This document shows positions 19,819-28,211 of a stretch of 64,000 nt of DNA, one piece after another (positions within the stretch are counted from its first letter, which is position 1; each line of letters starts with the position of its first letter). Source of the stretch: Novosphingobium sp. FSW06-99 (GTDB lineage: Bacteria > Pseudomonadota > Alphaproteobacteria > Sphingomonadales > Sphingomonadaceae); contig NZ_KQ954255.1 in NCBI RefSeq assembly GCF_001519065.1, positions 314,870 to 378,869 of the forward strand, read 5' to 3'. Below the pieces are notes generated by a model. It had not been told where the DNA came from. It saw nothing but the letters and a program-made list of their open reading frames with translations, and made no database searches. The translations under genes were made by a program, and so were the position numbers.

Positions 19819-21422
19819 AGGGCTGCCAGCGGCTGTCGCGCGATGCGTGGATCTGTCTTGCGCTGGTGGCATCGATGCAATGCCTGTCGATGCTCGATCG
19901 CAACATTCTGGCCATCCTCAATCCGCGCATAAAGGCCGATCTGCATATCGGCGATGCCGAAATGGGGCTGCTCTATGGCACGGTGTTCGCGCTGTTCTAT
20001 GCGGTGTTTTCGCTGCCGCTGGGCCGGCTGGCCGATGGCTGGCGGCGGGGCTGGCTGCTGGCGATCTGCATCGCGTTATGGTCGCTGGCGACGGCGCTGG
20101 CCGGATTTGCCAGTGGTTTTGCGCTGCTGGCGGTGTCGCGGCTGGGGGTCGGCATCGGCGAAGCGGCTGGGCAACCGGCCGGCACCAGCCTGGTGTTCGA
20201 TTATTTTCCCAAGCACCGGCGCGGGCTGGCGCTGGCGGTAATGGCGGCCCTGCTGGCGGCGGGGCTGGGGTTGTCGTCGGTGCTGGGCGGCATGGCGGCG
20301 GATGGCTGGGACCATGCCTTTGCGGGCCATGCGGCGCCGCTGGGGCTGAAGGGATGGCAATTCGCGTTTGTGCTGGCGGCGCTGCCCGGCGTGCCGCTGG
20401 CGCTGCTGTTGCTGCTGATGCGCGAACCGGTGCGGGGATTGAGCGACGGGATCGTCAGCCGCGTCGATCCGGCGCCGTTTCGTGCCAGCCTCGATGTGCT
20501 GATCGCGGTGCTGCCGCTGGGCGTGTGGTGGACTTTGGCGCGGCGCGGGGCTGGGCGCGGCGCGATCGTGCGCAATCCGCTGGCATTGATCGCGATCGTG
20601 GTGGCGATGGTTGGGATCGCGCATCTGTGCGCGTGGCTGTCGCCGCGTCCGCCGCTGCATCTGCTGGGGCTGACGATCGATCCGCACGCGCTGCAATGGA
20701 CGATCGTGGGCATCGGTGGCTATGTCGTGGTCAATTTCCTGCAATCGCTGCGGCTGGCCGATGCGCCCACCCATGCGGTGATCATGGGATCGCCCGCGCT
20801 GTGGCTGTGTCTGATCGTTGGATCGTTGCAGACCACCATCAATTATGGCGTGATGGGGTTTACCCCGGCGTTCCTGATGAAGACCTGGCATCTGAGCGCG
20901 GGCGATGTCGGGGTGAAATTCGGCCTGTTGTCGGCGGTAATCGGCATGATCGGGCCGATGCTGTCGGGGCCGCTGTCGGATTTTTTTGCCGCGCGCGCCG
21001 GGGCCGGGGGACGCGTCGGGTTGGTGGTGTTGGCGCTGGGGCTGTCGCCGTTTGTGGCCATGGCGGTCTATACCGCGCCTGATCCGACCGCGTTTTACCT
21101 GCGTTTCACGCTCTACAGCGTGATCCTGACGATGTGGCTGCCGCCGCTCTATGCGGTGCTGTACGAACAAGTGCTGCCGCGCATGCGCGGGCAGACGGCG
21201 GCGCTCTATATCCTGCTGATGACGATTCTGGGGCTGGGTATCGGGCCCTATTGGGTGGGTATGGTGGCGGACCGGTTGCACGGCAATCTGGGGCTGGCGA
21301 TCCTGTCGGTCAACGCCCTGGCGCCGGTGATCGTGGTGCTGCTGCTGGTGCTGTGGCGCCGGGCCGAACGCGATGCGGCCGCGGCGTTGGGCCGGGCGCA
21401 GGCGGCGGGGGAGCCGGTGTAG
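19815..21422 (+). CDS. MFS transporter
   Basis: 535 residues from GTG 19815, which overlaps the ligW stop (GTGA). There are about 12 hydrophobic segments. MFS motif A lies between helices 2 and 3 (PLGRLADGWRRG), motif C-like GIGEAAGQPAG in helix 5, and a long central region at residues 210-300 with two extra hydrophobic stretches. Family members include Spinster-like and aromatic-acid carriers (LDRNILAILNPRIKADL near the N-terminus is Spinster-like). Co-translation with ligW suggests uptake or export of a LigW-pathway acid. The direction is unknown. Confidence 0.87.
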   Translation: MKGCQRLSRDAWICLALVASMQCLSMLDRNILAILNPRIKADLHIGDAEMGLLYGTVFALFYAVFSLPLGRLADGWRRGWLLAICIALWSLATALAGFASGFALLAVSRLGVGIGEAAGQPAGTSLVFDYFPKHRRGLALAVMAALLAAGLGLSSVLGGMAADGWDHAFAGHAAPLGLKGWQFAFVLAALPGVPLALLLLLMREPVRGLSDGIVSRVDPAPFRASLDVLIAVLPLGVWWTLARRGAGRGAIVRNPLALIAIVVAMVGIAHLCAWLSPRPPLHLLGLTIDPHALQWTIVGIGGYVVVNFLQSLRLADAPTHAVIMGSPALWLCLIVGSLQTTINYGVMGFTPAFLMKTWHLSAGDVGVKFGLLSAVIGMIGPMLSGPLSDFFAARAGAGGRVGLVVLALGLSPFVAMAVYTAPDPTAFYLRFTLYSVILTMWLPPLYAVLYEQVLPRMRGQTAALYILLMTILGLGIGPYWVGMVADRLHGNLGLAILSVNALAPVIVVLLLVLWRRAERDAAAALGRAQAAGEPV

Positions 21423-21481
21423 GGCACTGATACCGCGAAAGAGACACGCTCAGCCTGAACGGATGTCTTTGTAAGGCGGGC

Positions 21482-21943
21482 CTATGTGACGCGCCAGACC
21501 CATAGATGGATGCCGAGTGGATAGCGGGCGCCCGCGCACACAAAGATGGACCGGTTCATCCATTCATAGGCCCCGTTGGGCGCGATGAATTCGGGTACGG
21601 TGCGGAAATAATAGTCCGCCGGATCGACTGCTTCGCCCGCTGCCAGCCGCGCCATCACCTCGGGGGGGCCATGGCGCAGGCCCCGGTTGCGAATCTGGAT
21701 GACCACGCCGTCGTCGGTTTCGATGGCATAGAGCGCGTCGGCCACGGTCACACCGTCGTGCCGTGTCCATTGCCAGTCGGCCGAATTGCCGACCAGCCGC
21801 CCCTTGATCAGCGGGCCTTCAACGCGCCCGCCGCCGACGATCGGCACGATGCGGCGGGTGCCATCATAGGTTTCACCGATGGCGCGCGGCGGTTCGAGAT
21901 CGCCGTGCGCCTCGTAGACAAATTCCAGACCGGGCTTGATCAC
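21482..21943 (-). CDS. DUF3237 family protein
   Basis: 153 residues covering a whole DUF3237 beta-barrel domain: GPLIKGRLVGNSADWQ, DALYAIETDDGVVIQIRNRGLRHG, DYYFRTVPEF and WMNRSIFV. The family has no settled biochemical role. Its ATG overlaps the stop of the carotenoid-oxygenase gene by 4 bases, so the two proteins are almost certainly made together. A second DUF3237 gene at 33.1 kb also lies near a carotenoid oxygenase. No signal peptide; cytoplasmic. A role in handling lignostilbene products or their aldehydes is suggested only by context. Confidence 0.88.
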   Translation of the reverse strand: MIKPGLEFVYEAHGDLEPPRAIGETYDGTRRIVPIVGGGRVEGPLIKGRLVGNSADWQWTRHDGVTVADALYAIETDDGVVIQIRNRGLRHGPPEVMARLAAGEAVDPADYYFRTVPEFIAPNGAYEWMNRSIFVCAGARYPLGIHLWVWRVT

Positions 21944-23409
21944 GCGGCCAGCCCGATGGCATCGGCATTGACCCAGTTGCCATGCAGGCCAAAGCGCAGG
22001 CGGATCGGGATATGCACGGTCGCTACGGGCCCCTTGGCAATGTCGAGGGCATCAAAGATCAGCAGATCGCTGCGCGCTTCGTCAAGCCGGTTGCACACTT
22101 GCACGATCCAGCCGTCGCCTTCGGGGGCATCGGCCTCGCGCGGCACAAAGCACGGTTCCTGCAGGCTGCTGACCGGGCCGCACCACCAATGCTGTTCGGC
22201 ACCGGTTTCAAAATCCTTGTGGAACAGGCAATTCATCAGCAATCCGCCCGCGCTGCCGCCGCGCAGTTCGACCGGGCGTGCCACGTCCATTTCGAGAAAC
22301 CAGCCATGGCGCGTCTGGCGTCCGGCAAAGCGGTCATCGATGCGCGGGAATTCGCCCATCGTGTCGGACAGGCGGTTGATCGCGGCAAAACCGTCGTCGT
22401 TGCTCGCCAGGTCGACCACCCATTCGGTGGGGTGGCTCATCGCCTCGCGCGGGTTGAACGGTGCGCCGTGCACATCGGGAAAGAACGGGAACATGTTGTT
22501 CTTCGCCTCGCACGTCACAAAGTGCACTTTGCTGCCATCCTGCCAGGCGTTGAGCACATGGCTGGCAAAGCAGTTGTCGCGTTTGAACCAGCGGATATCG
22601 GCATCGGTGACCCCGTCGCGGCGCGGGATGATGCCAAGATAGACCGGCATCGTGGTGTCGAACCCGAAATGCGGCTTGCCGGCCTCCAGCCGTTCCCAAC
22701 TGCCGATCGAGGGCACGATATGCAGCACCAGATAATCGCGCGTGATGCCGAAATCGTGCATCATGCAATAATACGGCACCTTGAACCACACTTCGCGGAT
22801 CAGCGTGCCGTCGGGCGCGACTTCCAGATAGGTCACATCATCGGTGCACAGCCCGCTGGCGGCATAGCCGATGGCGACCATGTTGCCGGTGGCATGATCG
22901 ATCTTGGGATGCGCGGTGAACGTCTGTCCGGTCATCGCGCCGCCGAATTTTTCGAAACCCAGCGTTTCCATGCTGACCGGGTCCATCAGCAGCGCGGGGC
23001 TGTCTTCCTTCAGCGCCCACAGTTTGCCTGCGAAAATGAACGCATTGGTGTTTGCGGTCGAACGAATTTCTCCGGCAACTTCAGGCAGATCGCTTAAGGG
23101 GTTGCGATAGTTTCCGAACAAGGCGTGCCCAGCCGCATGTTCCAGTTCCCACTTGCGGGTGCGGGCCCAGCGCTGGCGGAAATCGACCTGGCCATCGTGG
23201 ATATGGAACCGGGTGATCATGCCATCGCCGTTGAAAGCGATGTCATCCCCATGCAAAGGAGGGAATTGCGGATCGGGCTGAACGCGGTAGAACGCGCCCG
23301 CAAGACCGGCCGGAATGGTGCCCTCGTGCGCCAGATCGGCAATGTCGGCTTCGATCCGCGAAGGCGTGTTGAAACCGGTAAAGGCGGGTGTCTGTGGAAA
23401 ATGGGCCAT
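21940..23409 (-). CDS. Carotenoid-oxygenase family, probable lignostilbene dioxygenase
   Basis: 489 residues, full length for a seven-bladed propeller non-haem iron oxygenase. The four iron histidines are visible: H167 (FTAHPKID), H218 (MMHDFGIT), H284 (ASHVLNAW) and H476 (LHGNWVN). ATG 23409 is chosen over 23424 on the family N-terminus AFTGFNTPSR. Lignostilbene dioxygenases in this family split the central double bond of hydroxylated stilbenes to two aromatic aldehydes. The nearby NTF2-like proteins (possible stilbene-forming lyases) and aldehyde dehydrogenases support that over carotenoid cleavage. It is divergent from a MarR gene across palindrome site E and co-translated with DUF3237. 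Confidence 0.88.
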   Translation of the reverse strand: MAHFPQTPAFTGFNTPSRIEADIADLAHEGTIPAGLAGAFYRVQPDPQFPPLHGDDIAFNGDGMITRFHIHDGQVDFRQRWARTRKWELEHAAGHALFGNYRNPLSDLPEVAGEIRSTANTNAFIFAGKLWALKEDSPALLMDPVSMETLGFEKFGGAMTGQTFTAHPKIDHATGNMVAIGYAASGLCTDDVTYLEVAPDGTLIREVWFKVPYYCMMHDFGITRDYLVLHIVPSIGSWERLEAGKPHFGFDTTMPVYLGIIPRRDGVTDADIRWFKRDNCFASHVLNAWQDGSKVHFVTCEAKNNMFPFFPDVHGAPFNPREAMSHPTEWVVDLASNDDGFAAINRLSDTMGEFPRIDDRFAGRQTRHGWFLEMDVARPVELRGGSAGGLLMNCLFHKDFETGAEQHWWCGPVSSLQEPCFVPREADAPEGDGWIVQVCNRLDEARSDLLIFDALDIAKGPVATVHIPIRLRFGLHGNWVNADAIGLAA

Positions 23410-23428
23410 CGACAACGCTCTCATTTGT

Positions 23429-23451
23429 TATTGTATGTTGTGCTGACAATC
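23429..23451. promoter_or_regulatory. Regulon palindrome, site E (oxygenase/MarR divergent promoter), degenerate
   Basis: Left half TATTGTATGTT matches the consensus at 9 of 11 positions; the right half (opposite strand) GATTGTCAGCA matches 6. It is centred on 23440. An overlapping ATTTGTTAT stretch at 23423 resembles the half-sites before the other carotenoid oxygenase and the NTF2 gene at 31 kb. It lies 17 bases before the MarR start and 20 before the oxygenase start, so bound protein would block both. Confidence 0.5.
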
Positions 23452-23467
23452 CCCTAGGGACACGTGA

Positions 23468-23941
23468 ATGGCAAGGCCAAAAGAAACACTCGTACCGACC
23501 ACCCCGCATGTGGAGGGTGATGAGGACATTGGCGAGATCCGGTCGATCGTCGGGTTTCACATCCGGCTGGCGCATGGCGCGACGTATCGCCATTTTACCG
23601 AGACATTTACCGATATCGACCTGACCCAGAAACAGGTGTCGGTGCTGTGGCTGATCGACGATCACCCCGATATCGCGCAGACCGACCTGGCCCATCGCAT
23701 GCGCATGGACCGCGCGACGACGATGGCGATTGTCAACCGGTTGCAGGATCGTGGCTATCTGGTGCGCGGCGCCTCGTTGACTGACCGGCGCAAACAGACG
23801 CTCAACCTGACCGATGATGGCCGCGCCGCGCTGGCCAAGGCCAAGGAGGCGATCCTGGAACACGAACGTTGGCTGAAATCGCGCTTCACCGACAAGGAAG
23901 TCGAAATGCTGATCGAGATGCTGACCCGCATCCACGAATGA
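23468..23941 (+). CDS. MarR-family transcriptional regulator
   Basis: 157 residues. The winged helix-turn-helix lies at about residues 58-120 with QKQVSVLWLIDDHPDIAQTDLAHRMRMDRATTMAIVNRLQDRGYLVR, then the wing DRRKQTLNLTDDG and a dimerisation helix at the C-terminus. It is divergent from the lignostilbene-type oxygenase, with palindrome site E between them, the usual arrangement for an autoregulated MarR repressor released by an aromatic ligand. SYK-6 vanillate/syringate genes are also controlled by MarR proteins. It is the leading candidate for the protein that reads the 23-bp palindrome, but binding is not shown. Confidence 0.92.
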   Translation: MARPKETLVPTTPHVEGDEDIGEIRSIVGFHIRLAHGATYRHFTETFTDIDLTQKQVSVLWLIDDHPDIAQTDLAHRMRMDRATTMAIVNRLQDRGYLVRGASLTDRRKQTLNLTDDGRAALAKAKEAILEHERWLKSRFTDKEVEMLIEMLTRIHE

Positions 23942-24026
23942 GCGGAAACCTTCTCGCCCTTGTAATGTGGCGCGCCCGGACCAATTGAAGGTACATCTTT
24001 CCCCCATCGCAATCGAGGACACGATC

Positions 24027-24932
24027 ATGGCCAATGGCGACCCTGCCGACAACCTGCCCGCAGGCTATGTACCCCCTGCCGTGTGGACATTCGACCAGCC
24101 TTCCGGCGGGGCCTTTGCCAATATCAACCGTCCGGTGTCGGGCGCCACGCATGACAAAGTGCTGCCGGTGGGCAAGCATCCGCTGCAGCTCTATTCGCTG
24201 GGCACGCCCAATGGCGTCAAGGTGACGATCATGCTCGAAGAGCTGCTCGCCAAAGGACACAGCGGTGCCGAATACGACGCCTGGCTGATCAACATCGGGC
24301 AGGGCGACCAGTTTTCGAGCGGGTTTGTCGATATCAACCCCAATTCGAAAATCCCGGCGATGGCCGATCATTCGTTCGATCCGCCGGTGCATCTGTTCGA
24401 ATCCGGCTCGATGCTGTTCTACTTGGCCGAAAAGTTCGGCGAATTCCTGCCGACCGAAACGCGCGGGCGCGCAGCGGTGATGAACTGGCTGATGTGGCAG
24501 ATGGGCAGCGCGCCTTATCTGGGCGGCGGGTTCGGGCATTTCTATGCCTATGCGCCGATCAAGATCGAATATGCCATCAACCGCTTTGCGATGGAAACCA
24601 AGCGGCTGCTGCACGTGCTCGACACGCAATTGGGCAAGACCGAATATGTGGCCGGCAACGATTACACGATTGCCGACATCGCCAATTTCACCTGGTATGG
24701 CAACATGGTGCGCGAAGCCTATGGCGCGCAGGAATTCCTGTCGACGCATGAATACACCAACATCGCCCGCTGGGTCGATCTGGTCGGCGCGCGCCCGGCG
24801 GTGCAGCGTGGCCGCATGGTCAACCGCGCGATGGGCGATCCCGCCAGCCAGTTGCGCGAACGCCATGACGCCAGCGATTTCGATCTGAACACCGAAGACA
24901 AAGTCCAGGCGCGCGGCGGTAGCCGGGTGTGA
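24027..24932 (+). CDS. yghU: Nu-class (YghU-like) glutathione S-transferase
   Basis: 301 residues. The sequence follows E. coli YghU closely: VWTFDQPSGGAFANINRPVSG, LPVGKHPLQLYSLGTPNG, VTIMLEELL, YDAWLINIGQGDQFSSGFV, NPNSKIPAM, GGGFGHFYAYAPIKIEYAINRF and RHDASDF. ATG 24027 has GAGGA 8 bases upstream. Nu-class GSTs bind two glutathiones. In Novosphingobium aromaticivorans such an enzyme removes glutathione from the beta-thioether left after LigE/F cleavage, replacing LigG. Here it lies in a cluster with a LigF-like GST and LigD-like SDRs, so the same role is likely. It follows the MarR gene by 85 bases, possibly in the same transcript. Confidence 0.93.
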   Translation: MANGDPADNLPAGYVPPAVWTFDQPSGGAFANINRPVSGATHDKVLPVGKHPLQLYSLGTPNGVKVTIMLEELLAKGHSGAEYDAWLINIGQGDQFSSGFVDINPNSKIPAMADHSFDPPVHLFESGSMLFYLAEKFGEFLPTETRGRAAVMNWLMWQMGSAPYLGGGFGHFYAYAPIKIEYAINRFAMETKRLLHVLDTQLGKTEYVAGNDYTIADIANFTWYGNMVREAYGAQEFLSTHEYTNIARWVDLVGARPAVQRGRMVNRAMGDPASQLRERHDASDFDLNTEDKVQARGGSRV

Positions 24933-24938
24933 TTTTTT

Positions 24939-24975
24939 CGCAGATCAGGTCAGGTCGCTGATCCTGATCTGCGAT
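24939..24975. repeat. Inverted repeat at convergent GST/SDR ends
   Basis: TCGCAGATCAGG at 24939 pairs perfectly with CCTGATCTGCGA ending at 24975, leaving a 13-base loop. It covers the last codons of the minus-strand SDR and directly follows the GST stop and a TTTTTT run. The T run is on the wrong side for a standard terminator on either strand, so the role is uncertain. Confidence 0.45.
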
Positions 24976-25859
24976 CCGGCCAGCGCGGCGCGGTTGGCTT
25001 CGCGGCGCAAGTCTTCGATATGGGCGCGCCCGGCGGGAATCGGCTCGTCGGGCAGCGCCGCCAGCAATTCGGCGGCAATCGCGTCGAAATCCTCGCGATG
25101 ATCGGGATGGGTCAGGATCAGCGGGCGATTGTCGATCATCCCGCGCAGGGTTTTGCAGCCGACTTCGAACGCATCCATGCCCAGATCGAACGCGGTGCCG
25201 AATTGCGCCAGTTCATCGGCATCGATCGCGGGAAAGCCCGACTCGGCAAACCGGGCGGGGCGCTTCAACGCGCTGTCCCAGGCGTTGCTTTGGGTCAGGC
25301 CAGGGCATAGCAGCGACACGCCGATGCCGTGGGGCATGAGGTTGTACCGCAAGCTTTCGGTCAGGCCCCGCACGGCAAATTTGCTGGCGGTATAGATACC
25401 CGCCTGCGGCCCGGCGCAAAAGGCCGCCATCGAGGCGACATTGATCACATGGCGTGGGCCATCCAGCGCCTTCATCCCCGGCAACATGGCCACCAGCGCA
25501 TTGGCCACCCCGCCGAAATTGACCCCCATGATCCAGTCGTAATCGGCATGCGTGGCGCAATCGGTCGGTCCGAACACGCTGATCCCGGCGTTGTTGACCA
25601 GAATGTGCACCGGGCCAAGCTGCGCAGCCAGTTCCGCCCAGCGCGCGCGGTCGGTAACGTCGAGATGTTCGAATCGGGGCGACGGCAGGCCATGGTCGGC
25701 AAACCAGCGCGCGGTGGTGTCGCGATGGGCGCGATTGCGCCAGGTCAGCACGAGTTCGATCCCGGCCTGCGCAAACGCGCGCGCGATTCCGAAACCGATC
25801 CCCGACACCCCGCCGGTGATCAGCGCGGTTGTCCCGGCAAAGCGATCTGCCTGCATCAT
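24945..25859 (-). CDS. LigD-like SDR, third copy
   Basis: 304 residues from ATG 25859 (ATG 25856 also possible) with GAGAGGG 8 bases upstream. Motifs are TGGVSGIG, VNNAGISVFGP, DYDWIMGVNFGGVANALVAMLPGM, VINVASM, YTASK, LRYNLMPHGIGVSLLCPG, and the long C-terminal extension with LTHPDHREDF shared with the two SDRs at 14-15.8 kb. It is divergent from an NTF2-like lyase candidate across palindrome site F. Likely oxidises a benzylic alcohol of a lignin dimer. Whether it works on beta-O-4, beta-1 or beta-5 units is unknown. Confidence 0.82.
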   Translation of the reverse strand: MMQADRFAGTTALITGGVSGIGFGIARAFAQAGIELVLTWRNRAHRDTTARWFADHGLPSPRFEHLDVTDRARWAELAAQLGPVHILVNNAGISVFGPTDCATHADYDWIMGVNFGGVANALVAMLPGMKALDGPRHVINVASMAAFCAGPQAGIYTASKFAVRGLTESLRYNLMPHGIGVSLLCPGLTQSNAWDSALKRPARFAESGFPAIDADELAQFGTAFDLGMDAFEVGCKTLRGMIDNRPLILTHPDHREDFDAIAAELLAALPDEPIPAGRAHIEDLRREANRAALAGSQIRISDLT

Positions 25860-25889
25860 GTCCAATTCCCTCTCGCCACGCATTCTATC

Positions 25890-25912
25890 ATTTGTTAGCA
25901 ATGCATACCAAA
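25890..25912. promoter_or_regulatory. Regulon palindrome, site F (SDR / NTF2-like gene)
   Basis: Half-sites ATTTGTTAGCA and (opposite strand) TTTGGTATGCA are symmetric about 25901 (7 and 9 of 11 matches). It is 31 bases from the SDR start and 53 bases from the NTF2-like start. Confidence 0.65.
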
Positions 25913-25964
25913 TGACCCCGGCGGCAGGCAAGCCGGGGCGCACCATGATCGTGGGAGAGCTGGA

Positions 25965-26684
25965 ATGGATGATGCAGATGCACGGCTGGCCGCGCTGGAA
26001 GCGCGCGTGGGTGAACTGGAAGATCTCAACGCGATCCGGCGCCTGCAAATGGCCTATGGCTATTATATCGATTACAACCGGCCCGAAGAGACCGCCGCGC
26101 TGTTTTCACACGACGGCGCAGTGGTGTTCCTGTCGGGAGAATATCGGGGCCATGCCGGGATCGTGCGGTTGTACGGCACCTGGTTCCAGAACCTGTTTAC
26201 CGGCGGACGACGCGGACCCGTCGATGGGCTGTTGCTCGATCATTTCCAGTTGCAGGATATCATCACCGTTGCCCCCGATCGCCAGACCGCCAAGGGCCGG
26301 TTTCGCGGCCTGCTGGCGGGTGGCTGGCACGACAGCGCGCTGGCCGACAAGCCCGCGGGCGTGCCGCAGCAATTCTGGGAAGCGGGCATCTATGAAAACG
26401 ACTATGTGCGTGAAGGCGGCGTGTGGAAAATTCGCCGGCTTGATTACATGATGCAATGGCAGGCCGACTACGAAACCGGCTGGGCGCATACCGTGGCGCA
26501 TCTGCAGCCGGCGCAAGTGTGCTATCCCGAAAACCCGATCGGCCCCGATGTGATCCTGCCCGAAAAAGAGCTGCGCCAGACCTGGCCGCACCGGCAGGAA
26601 GTGGCGATGAGCTTTGCCCATCCAGTGCTGGGTGCAGCGTTTGTGCGCGGCGATTTTACCCAATTCCAGCGCAAGTGGCCGTGA
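25965..26684 (+). CDS. Large NTF2-like protein, diarylpropane/phenylcoumaran lyase candidate
   Basis: 239 residues. A short N-terminal helix (ARLAALEARVGELED) is followed by an NTF2/SnoaL-like domain: IRRLQMAYGYYIDYNR, ETAALFSHDGAVVFLSGEYRGHAGIVRLY, LLLDHFQLQDIITVAPD, WEAGIYENDYVREGGVWKIRRLDY. It aligns along its full length with the protein at 31 kb. The size and domain fit LdpA- and PcfL-type sphingomonad enzymes, NTF2-like proteins that remove formaldehyde without a cofactor from lignin beta-1 or beta-5 dimers to give stilbenes. The proximity of two lignostilbene-type dioxygenases supports this. Active-site residues were not checked, so the assignment is to family and context only. Confidence 0.72.
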   Translation: MDDADARLAALEARVGELEDLNAIRRLQMAYGYYIDYNRPEETAALFSHDGAVVFLSGEYRGHAGIVRLYGTWFQNLFTGGRRGPVDGLLLDHFQLQDIITVAPDRQTAKGRFRGLLAGGWHDSALADKPAGVPQQFWEAGIYENDYVREGGVWKIRRLDYMMQWQADYETGWAHTVAHLQPAQVCYPENPIGPDVILPEKELRQTWPHRQEVAMSFAHPVLGAAFVRGDFTQFQRKWP

Positions 26685-26685
26685 C

Positions 26686-27192
26686 TCACGCGTCCTGATC
26701 GGGCCGGGCCAGCTTTACCTCGCTGTGGTGATCGCGGATCCACGCGATCAGCCGCGCGTTGACTTTGTCGGTCAGGCTGGCGAGCTGCTGGCGCTGGCGA
26801 TTGGTCAGCGAACTGAGCAGCGCGTCGGCCACCACGTCGAAATGGGGCTGCGTGCGGCGATAGGCCTCGTGCCCTTCGGCGCTCAGCCGTACCGGGCGAC
26901 GACGGCGGTTGTCAGGGTCGACGGCATCCTCGATCCATCCGCGATCGCGCAAGCTGGCGATCGCCCGGCTGATGTTCATTGGCGGCAGGCCGGTGATCTC
27001 GACCAGATCGTGCCCGGCCAGGGCGCCTTCACCTGCCAGCGCCATGATCACGCGCAACTCGTTGCTGCTGATTTCGGCGGGATCGCAGACCCCGTCGCGC
27101 ATCGGGCCGGAAATGAAACTGCCCAGTTTCAACAGGCGCACCAAAAGCTCGGCGGGGGCAGGAAAAGGCGTGTCGGTGGATTGATCGTTCAT
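26686..27192 (-). CDS. MarR-family transcriptional regulator
   Basis: 168 residues. The winged helix is at about residues 42-115 with SSNELRVIMALAGEGALAGHDLVEITGLPPMNISRAIASLRDRGWIED, the wing DPDNRRRRPVRLSAEG and a C-terminal dimer helix. Its start is 145 bases from the divergent folD start, with palindrome site G between them. It differs clearly from the MarR at 23.5 kb, so the two may respond to different ligands, as DesR and DesX do in SYK-6 (recalled, not tested). It is the second candidate for the regulon-wide regulator. Confidence 0.92.
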   Translation of the reverse strand: MNDQSTDTPFPAPAELLVRLLKLGSFISGPMRDGVCDPAEISSNELRVIMALAGEGALAGHDLVEITGLPPMNISRAIASLRDRGWIEDAVDPDNRRRRPVRLSAEGHEAYRRTQPHFDVVADALLSSLTNRQRQQLASLTDKVNARLIAWIRDHHSEVKLARPDQDA

Positions 27193-27302
27193 GGGGCGGG
27201 AGCTAAGACACAGCGCGGCGCGGCTTGCAAGAGGGGCCGGCCATCAAAATGACAACGATTGTTAGCGTGAACTGGCCTTGCCGGTGGTGCGGCTGGACGA
27301 TA

Positions 27303-27325
27303 CATTGTAAGCAATACATACAAAT
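27303..27325. promoter_or_regulatory. Regulon palindrome, site G (MarR / folD)
   Basis: Half-sites CATTGTAAGCA and (opposite strand) ATTTGTATGTA are symmetric about 27314 (7 and 10 of 11 matches). It ends 12 bases before the folD ATG, overlapping its likely ribosome-site region, a typical repressor position. Confidence 0.7.
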
Positions 27326-27337
27326 CGGGGAGCACAC

Positions 27338-28207
27338 ATGACAGCGCGGATCATCGACGGCACGGCTTTGGCGCGTCGTTTGCGGCAGGGCATTGCAACA
27401 CGTGTCGACGCGCTGACCGCGCAGGGCGTAACGCCGGGGCTGGCGGTGATTCTGGTTGGCGATGATGCAGCCAGCGCGGTCTATGTCGGGCGCAAGGTCA
27501 AAGCGTGCGAAGCGGTCGGCATTCGCAGTTTTGCCGAACGCTATCCCTCGACCATCGACAACCAGACCCTGCTGGCGCGCATTGCCGCGCTCAACGCCGA
27601 TCCGGCGGTGCACGGCATTTTGGTGCAATTGCCCTTGCCGCCGCAGATCGACATGCCGCGCGTGCTCGAAGCGATCAGCGTGGACAAGGACGTCGACGGG
27701 TTCCACCTTTACAACATCGGCGCGCTGGTCACCGGCAACACGGTGTTTTCGCCCTGTACGCCCTATGGCGTGGTCAAACTGCTCGAATCCGAAGGCATCG
27801 ATCTGCGCGGGCAGAATGTGGTGGTGGTGGGTGCCAGCAACATTGTTGGCAAACCCACCGCGCTGATGCTGATGGCCGAAGGCGCCACGGTGTCGATCTG
27901 CCACATCCACACCCGCGATCTGGCGCAATATACCATCATGGCCGATATTCTGGTGGTTGCCGCCGGGGTGCCCGGCCTGATCGTGGCGCAGATGGTCAAG
28001 CGCGGTGCAGTCGTGATCGATGTCGGCATCAACCGCCTGCCCGACGGGCGGATCGTCGGCGATGTCGATTTCGCCGGCGTGTCGGCCAAGGCGGCGGCGA
28101 TCACCCCGGTGCCGGGCGGCGTCGGCCCATTGACCGTGACCATGCTGCTGGAAAACACCGTCGTGTCGGCAGAGCGCGCGCTGGCAGCGACGGCGGTGGA
28201 GGCCTGA
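27338..28207 (+). CDS. folD: Methylene-THF dehydrogenase / methenyl-THF cyclohydrolase
   Basis: 289 residues, the normal FolD length. Folate-site blocks are [14 protein letters not shown] (with the catalytic lysine) and [16 protein letters not shown], the Rossmann motif [14 protein letters not shown] and the signature [20 protein letters not shown] follow. It converts 5,10-methylene-THF to 10-formyl-THF. FolD is usually an isolated housekeeping gene. Here it carries a regulon palindrome directly before the start and sits among O-demethylation genes, so it is probably a dedicated catabolic copy that links MetF to PurU. Confidence 0.96.
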   Translation: MTARIIDGTALARRLRQGIATRVDALTAQGVTPGLAVILVGDDAASAVYVGRKVKACEAVGIRSFAERYPSTIDNQTLLARIAALNADPAVHGILVQLPLPPQIDMPRVLEAISVDKDVDGFHLYNIGALVTGNTVFSPCTPYGVVKLLESEGIDLRGQNVVVVGASNIVGKPTALMLMAEGATVSICHIHTRDLAQYTIMADILVVAAGVPGLIVAQMVKRGAVVIDVGINRLPDGRIVGDVDFAGVSAKAAAITPVPGGVGPLTVTMLLENTVVSAERALAATAVEA

Positions 28208-28211
28208 ACGA

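Noticed and set aside
21940..23409. True carotenoid cleavage oxygenase
   Set aside because: The fold and histidines would allow it, but no carotenoid gene is nearby, while aromatic-dimer genes surround both copies. A lignostilbene-type role is more economical.
24933..24975. Standard rho-independent terminator for the Nu-class GST
   Set aside because: The T run comes before the hairpin on the plus strand and would be an A run on the minus strand, so it does not fit either direction.
27193..27337. A THF riboswitch before folD
   Set aside because: The intergenic stretch is short and dominated by the regulon palindrome close to the start codon. No pseudoknot-like conserved core of THF riboswitches was recognised.
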